Source of the DNA: Candidatus Rokuibacteriota bacterium
Lineage (GTDB): Bacteria; Methylomirabilota; Methylomirabilia; Rokubacteriales; CSP1-6
Direction: 5' to 3'
DNA length: 14,607 bases
NCBI GenBank assembly: GCA_003221435.1
Contig: QHRS01000001.1
Span: forward strand, 1-14,607
Made by a program: the position numbers and the translations under genes. The notes below the pieces were generated by a model that was not told where the DNA came from, did no database searches, and saw only the letters and a program-made list of their open reading frames with translations. Shown here piece by piece: positions 11,585 through 14,607 of this stretch. Every line of letters begins with the position of its first letter. Position 1 is the stretch's first letter.

Positions 11585-14245
11585 ATGGACGCCTCCCGGC
11601 CATTGGTCCTGCTCCGGGTCGCAGCACTGCCGTTCGAGACGCTCGAGCCGTTCCACGACGGCGAGACGATCGCGCGCCTCGAGCGCGCCCTGGCCGACGA
11701 GCAGGCGATCGAACGCTCCGCGCGGGACCTCGAAGTGGCGCTGTACCGGGCGGCGGGGCCGGGAAATCGTCCCACGGGTGAACCGGAGCGTGGCGCGAAC
11801 GACCCGGAGCGTCCCCCGAGCGCCGCGCGCGCGGCGATGACGAGCCCGGGTTCCGGCGCGCCGGGCGCCGCGGCGGCGGCTCGAGCCTCGCATGCGGTCG
11901 CGGCCGCCGATCCCGTCGGGCCCGCGGCGGTGAAGCCCGTCCTGAGCCCGAGGGTCCGGCTGCTCGAGGCGCGCCGCCACGTCCACCACCGGGATCTCGC
12001 AGGCGTCGCGGCCGCGGCGATCGCGTTGCGCGACGACGCGCCCGGCCTCGCTCCGCGGCTCCTCGATTTCGGCCGCGCGCTCGAGCGGCGCGCGGGCTCG
12101 AACGCGGAGCTGGAGGCGCGGCACGGCCGCGCGCTCGAGGCGGGCTTCCGGGCCCTCGCGACCGCGGTGGGCGAGCCGCTGGTGCAGCAGGGGCTCTATC
12201 TCGTCGGTCGCTCGTTCCTCGACAAGGCGCTCCGGCTCGCGACCCGCTCGGCGCGCGAATGGAACCATCGCGACCGCTACACCGCGCTCAAGCTGCTCGC
12301 GTACCTGGTCCGCTTCGCCACCAAGACGAGCCCGCAAGGGGTTTTCTGCTCGACGGCCATCGCGGGGTGGGCCGAGCGCGCTTCATGCCGGGGCGAGAAT
12401 CGCATCGTGCGGCGTCTGGCGCTGCTCGGGATCGGGGAAGCGCGCAAGGTCATGGCGTGCCTCGCCGCCGATCCGCGGCTTGCGGCCGCGATCGTTCCGC
12501 GCGCGAATCCCACGCTCCGCGAGCAGGATGGGTTCTGGGTGTTCTGGAGCCCGGCGTCGCTCCGCCAAGCGGAGGATGAGGAGGTGCTGCGGAAGGTCCG
12601 CGTGCAGCCTGCGGCGCGCCGGATCCTCGAGCGCTGCGGGGAGGGAACGACGCTCGCGATGTTGATCGAGACGGCGTCCCGTGAGCTGGGAGTGTCCCAT
12701 GCCGAGGCCGGTACCTTCGTCCAGCGGCTCGCCGACGTCGGCCTCGTCGTCGCCGAGGTCGAGGCGCCGTGGAGCGAGGCCCGCCCGCTCTGGTTCCTGT
12801 CCGAGCGCGCCCGCGCCGCGCGGTGTGACGTGCCGTGGCTCGAGGAGGTGGAAGCGATCGAGCGCGAGGTGCAGCGTCTCGACGATCTCGAGTGGCCGGA
12901 GCGCCGGGCGGCGATGGACTCGGTCGCCGAGCGCCTGACGAAGCTCCCGCACCGGCGCCCGATCCAGATCGACGAGCTGTTCCGGGTCGACGCCGCGACG
13001 GCGCTCGCCGTCGCGCTGCCGCGGAGCGTGCTCGCCGAGCTCGACCGATTCGCGGCCTGGTACGCGCGCTTCTACGCCGCGCTCTACCCGGAACACGGCT
13101 TCCGCCAGAGCCTCGCGCGCCGGTTCCTGGCGCGGCATCCCGCCGACACCTGGATCGACGCGGTCGACGTGTATCACGGCCTGTTCGAGCCGGGAGCGCC
13201 GGTGCGGCCCTCCGCGTTCCCGGCTCCGCCCGCTGCCCCGAGGGATCCGGCGCCCGCGGCGCCGGACGGTGCCGGGGAGCAACGCGACGCGAGTGCGCAT
13301 GCCGCCTACGTCGGCGTGCGCGACGCGCTGGCGGCCCGCGCCCGCGGTACAGGCGGCGCCATCCCCGGAGATGTGTCGCTCGAGGAGTTCGACTGGGACG
13401 CCCTGCTCGGGAATGCACCCCGGCCATGCCCGCCGTGCGGGCTCCTGTTCCAGGTCGCGGCGCGCGATCTCGACGCAATCGCCCGCGGCGATTACCGGCT
13501 GTGCCTGAACGCGGTCTATCCGGGAGCGGGCCTCGCGCTCGCCCGGCTCGCCGGCCTGCACGACCGGGGAATTCCCGGGTTCGCAAGCGCTGCCACCGGT
13601 GCCCGCGCGCGTCACGTGCCTGGCGGCGACGACCCCATCTCGCGCGACCTCTCCGAAGGCTGGCGCGCGCTGGAGCGCGACGGCGCGGTGCCGGCCGAGG
13701 TGAGCTACATGCACGCGGGACGCACCGCGAACGCCGGGCTCCGGCCGGCGCTGCTCGAGCACGAGATCGAGCTGCCCGGGCACCGCGCCTCGGGCCACGC
13801 GATCCCGATCCCGCTTGCCGATCTCCACGTGCGGTTCGAATCGGCGACGCGCCGGTTCCGCCTGCGATCGCGCGCGCTGGATCGCGACGTGCGGCCCGTG
13901 GTCTCGAGCGGGATCAGCCCCGAGGGGTTCGTCTCGTTCCTCCTGATGATCGGAAGCCAGGGCTCTCAGCCGCTGGGATTCTTTCCGGGGTTCGACGCCG
14001 ACGGCATCGCCTACTGGCCGCGCTTCACGCTAGGCCGGGTGGTCGTGTTCCGCCGGCGCTGGATCGCGAGCCTCGCGGAGCTGCGGCAGGGATCGGATCC
14101 GCCGCTCGCGCCGGGCCGCCTCGCCGTGTGGGCGCGCTGGCGCCGCGCTCGAGGGGCGCCGCGCCACGTGTTTCCCCGTGGATGCTGGAGGTGCTCGAGC
14201 GGCGGCTGGCCGCCGAGCGCGACCGCGTGCCCACCGTGCACGTGA
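11585..14245 (+). CDS. Lantibiotic dehydratase, N-terminal (glutamylation) type; frameshifted near the 3' end
   Basis: The frame encodes 886 residues, of which the last 22 or so (after PRHVFP, 859-864) are out-of-frame nonsense. The core has LanB N-domain signatures: LLAYLVRFATKTSPQGVFCS (237-256, 'R-x-x-x-K-x-SP-x-x-x-F'), LLFQVAARD (620-628), GDYRLCLNAVYPGAG (635-649), WPRFTLGRVVVFRRRWIAS (811-829). Such enzymes transfer glutamate from Glu-tRNA to Ser/Thr of a leader-bound RiPP precursor. The SpaB_C elimination domain is supplied by the gene before, the split arrangement of thiopeptide-type systems. Two Pro/Ala/Gly-rich stretches (about 57-118 and 540-575) look like inserted linkers. The true C-terminal end lies in another frame (14173-14337). 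ATG 11585 follows the upstream stop by 5 bases; the open frame back to 11465 only overlaps the preceding gene. If the break is real, the enzyme is probably impaired. Confidence 0.85.
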   Translation: MDASRPLVLLRVAALPFETLEPFHDGETIARLERALADEQAIERSARDLEVALYRAAGPGNRPTGEPERGANDPERPPSAARAAMTSPGSGAPGAAAAARASHAVAAADPVGPAAVKPVLSPRVRLLEARRHVHHRDLAGVAAAAIALRDDAPGLAPRLLDFGRALERRAGSNAELEARHGRALEAGFRALATAVGEPLVQQGLYLVGRSFLDKALRLATRSAREWNHRDRYTALKLLAYLVRFATKTSPQGVFCSTAIAGWAERASCRGENRIVRRLALLGIGEARKVMACLAADPRLAAAIVPRANPTLREQDGFWVFWSPASLRQAEDEEVLRKVRVQPAARRILERCGEGTTLAMLIETASRELGVSHAEAGTFVQRLADVGLVVAEVEAPWSEARPLWFLSERARAARCDVPWLEEVEAIEREVQRLDDLEWPERRAAMDSVAERLTKLPHRRPIQIDELFRVDAATALAVALPRSVLAELDRFAAWYARFYAALYPEHGFRQSLARRFLARHPADTWIDAVDVYHGLFEPGAPVRPSAFPAPPAAPRDPAPAAPDGAGEQRDASAHAAYVGVRDALAARARGTGGAIPGDVSLEEFDWDALLGNAPRPCPPCGLLFQVAARDLDAIARGDYRLCLNAVYPGAGLALARLAGLHDRGIPGFASAATGARARHVPGGDDPISRDLSEGWRALERDGAVPAEVSYMHAGRTANAGLRPALLEHEIELPGHRASGHAIPIPLADLHVRFESATRRFRLRSRALDRDVRPVVSSGISPEGFVSFLLMIGSQGSQPLGFFPGFDADGIAYWPRFTLGRVVVFRRRWIASLAELRQGSDPPLAPGRLAVWARWRRARGAPRHVFPRGCWRCSSGGWPPSATACPPCT

Positions 14246-14337
14246 CCGAGATGCTGCCGGGCCCCGAGGAGCTGTGGGTGCGGGATCGCCGGGGTCGCTA
14301 TGCGGCGGAGTTCCTGATCAGCTATCGAGCGGAGTGA
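14173..14337 (+). pseudogene. Out-of-frame C-terminal end of the lantibiotic dehydratase
   Basis: In the frame shifted by -1 relative to the main gene, the sequence reads SPWMLEVLERRLA, then VTEMLPGPEELWVRDRRGRY, then AEFLISYRAE and TGA at 14335-14337. This is the standard LanB N-domain ending ('SP-x-x-x-EVL ... EMLP-x-P-x-x-LW-x-x-D-x-x-GRY-x-x-E'). It continues directly from PRHVF in the main frame, but the KPxYVD segment normally found between PRHVF and SPxxxEVL is absent. So the disruption is more than a single lost base. A genuine deletion or an assembly collapse would explain both. Confidence 0.75.
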
Positions 14338-14342
14338 AAGTG

Positions 14343-14607
14343 ATGGGTGAGCGGAGCGCCCGAACCGCCTGGCGCGGGCTCTTCGAGAACTCGGGGTTCG
14401 TTCGCCTGTGGCTGGGCCAGGCGGTGTCCCAGATCGGCGACGGCCTGTCGGGGCTCGCGCTGCTCGTGGTCGTGTACCGGCTGACCCATACCGCGTCCGC
14501 GGTCGCGGCGCTCTCGATCCTCATCTCGCTGCCCCAGGTCGTGCTCGGGCTTCACGCCGGAGTGCTCGCGGACCGCTGGGACCGCCGCCGCGTCATGATC
14601 GCGAGCG
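14343..14607 (+). CDS. MFS exporter, N-terminal part, cut by window edge
   Basis: The first 88 residues of a major-facilitator transporter. After a short cytoplasmic start, FENSGFVRLWLGQAVSQIGD leads into the first helix (GLSGLALLVVVYRLT). A second helix (AVAALSILISLPQVVLGLHA) follows, then the loop-2/3 MFS motif A, GVLADRWDRRRVMI. This resembles EntS/MdtG-like drug or siderophore exporters. The start is ATG 14343, with GGAG (14331-14334) 8 bases upstream; GTG 14340 is in frame. It begins 5 bases after the shifted LanB stop, so it is in the RiPP operon and is a reasonable candidate for exporting the product or giving self-resistance, though neither is shown by sequence. Confidence 0.85.
   Translation, partial: MGERSARTAWRGLFENSGFVRLWLGQAVSQIGDGLSGLALLVVVYRLTHTASAVAALSILISLPQVVLGLHAGVLADRWDRRRVMIAS

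Noticed and set aside
14168..14182. Programmed -1 frameshift at GTG TTT CCC CGT in the LanB gene
   Set aside because: The codon boundaries do not give a proper X-XXY-YYZ slippery heptamer, re-pairing of the CCC tRNA on TCC would be poor, and a conserved segment is missing as well. A deletion or assembly fault is simpler.

Overview
The window is a high-GC (roughly 70% by eye), gene-dense stretch of bacterial chromosome. It encodes an Omp85-type outer-membrane barrel, several exported proteins and a remnant of a DUF5916-type protein. This points to a diderm (Gram-negative) bacterium, probably from a lineage such as Acidobacteriota, Gemmatimonadota, Eisenbacteria or Myxococcota. The phylum is an inference from gene content and codon bias; there is no rRNA or marker gene here to settle it. 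I see no tRNA, rRNA, CRISPR array, IS element or replication origin.

Left end (1-1068): the 5' end of an S9-family peptidase gene runs off the left edge on the minus strand. It is divergent from a YceH-family (DUF480) gene.

Centre-left (1081-8599): two divergent transcription units share a 119-base intergenic region. Leftward runs a three-gene operon: an Omp85/D15-like barrel with no visible POTRA domains, then an exported protein of unknown function, then an Npt1/Npt2-like (ADP/ATP-translocase-type) membrane transporter. The middle protein carries the spacing of a protein-kinase-like active site (K155, E169, D286-x4-N291, D311). Rightward runs a second, diverged Npt-like membrane domain fused to a long HEAT-repeat tail, translationally coupled (TGATG) to a stand-alone cyclic-nucleotide-binding domain. 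The intergenic region holds a perfect 14-bp inverted repeat with TATAAT at its centre and a 10-bp direct repeat on both sides. The five genes look like one envelope-spanning module with a possible shared control site, and this is the best candidate here for an undescribed system.

Centre-right (8628-10641, all minus strand): an exported HExxH putative metalloprotease, a short C-terminal remnant of a DUF5916-like outer-membrane protein, and an intact macro-domain (ADP-ribose-binding/hydrolysing) protein.

Right end (10701-14607, all plus strand): a RiPP (ribosomally made, post-translationally modified peptide) cassette with a split lantibiotic dehydratase. The SpaB_C/thiopeptide-type elimination domain comes first, then the large glutamylation-type LanB N-domain, then an MFS exporter cut by the window edge. 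The large LanB gene is broken near its 3' end by a frameshift that also appears to have removed a conserved segment. No precursor peptide is visible, so it would have to lie beyond the right edge.
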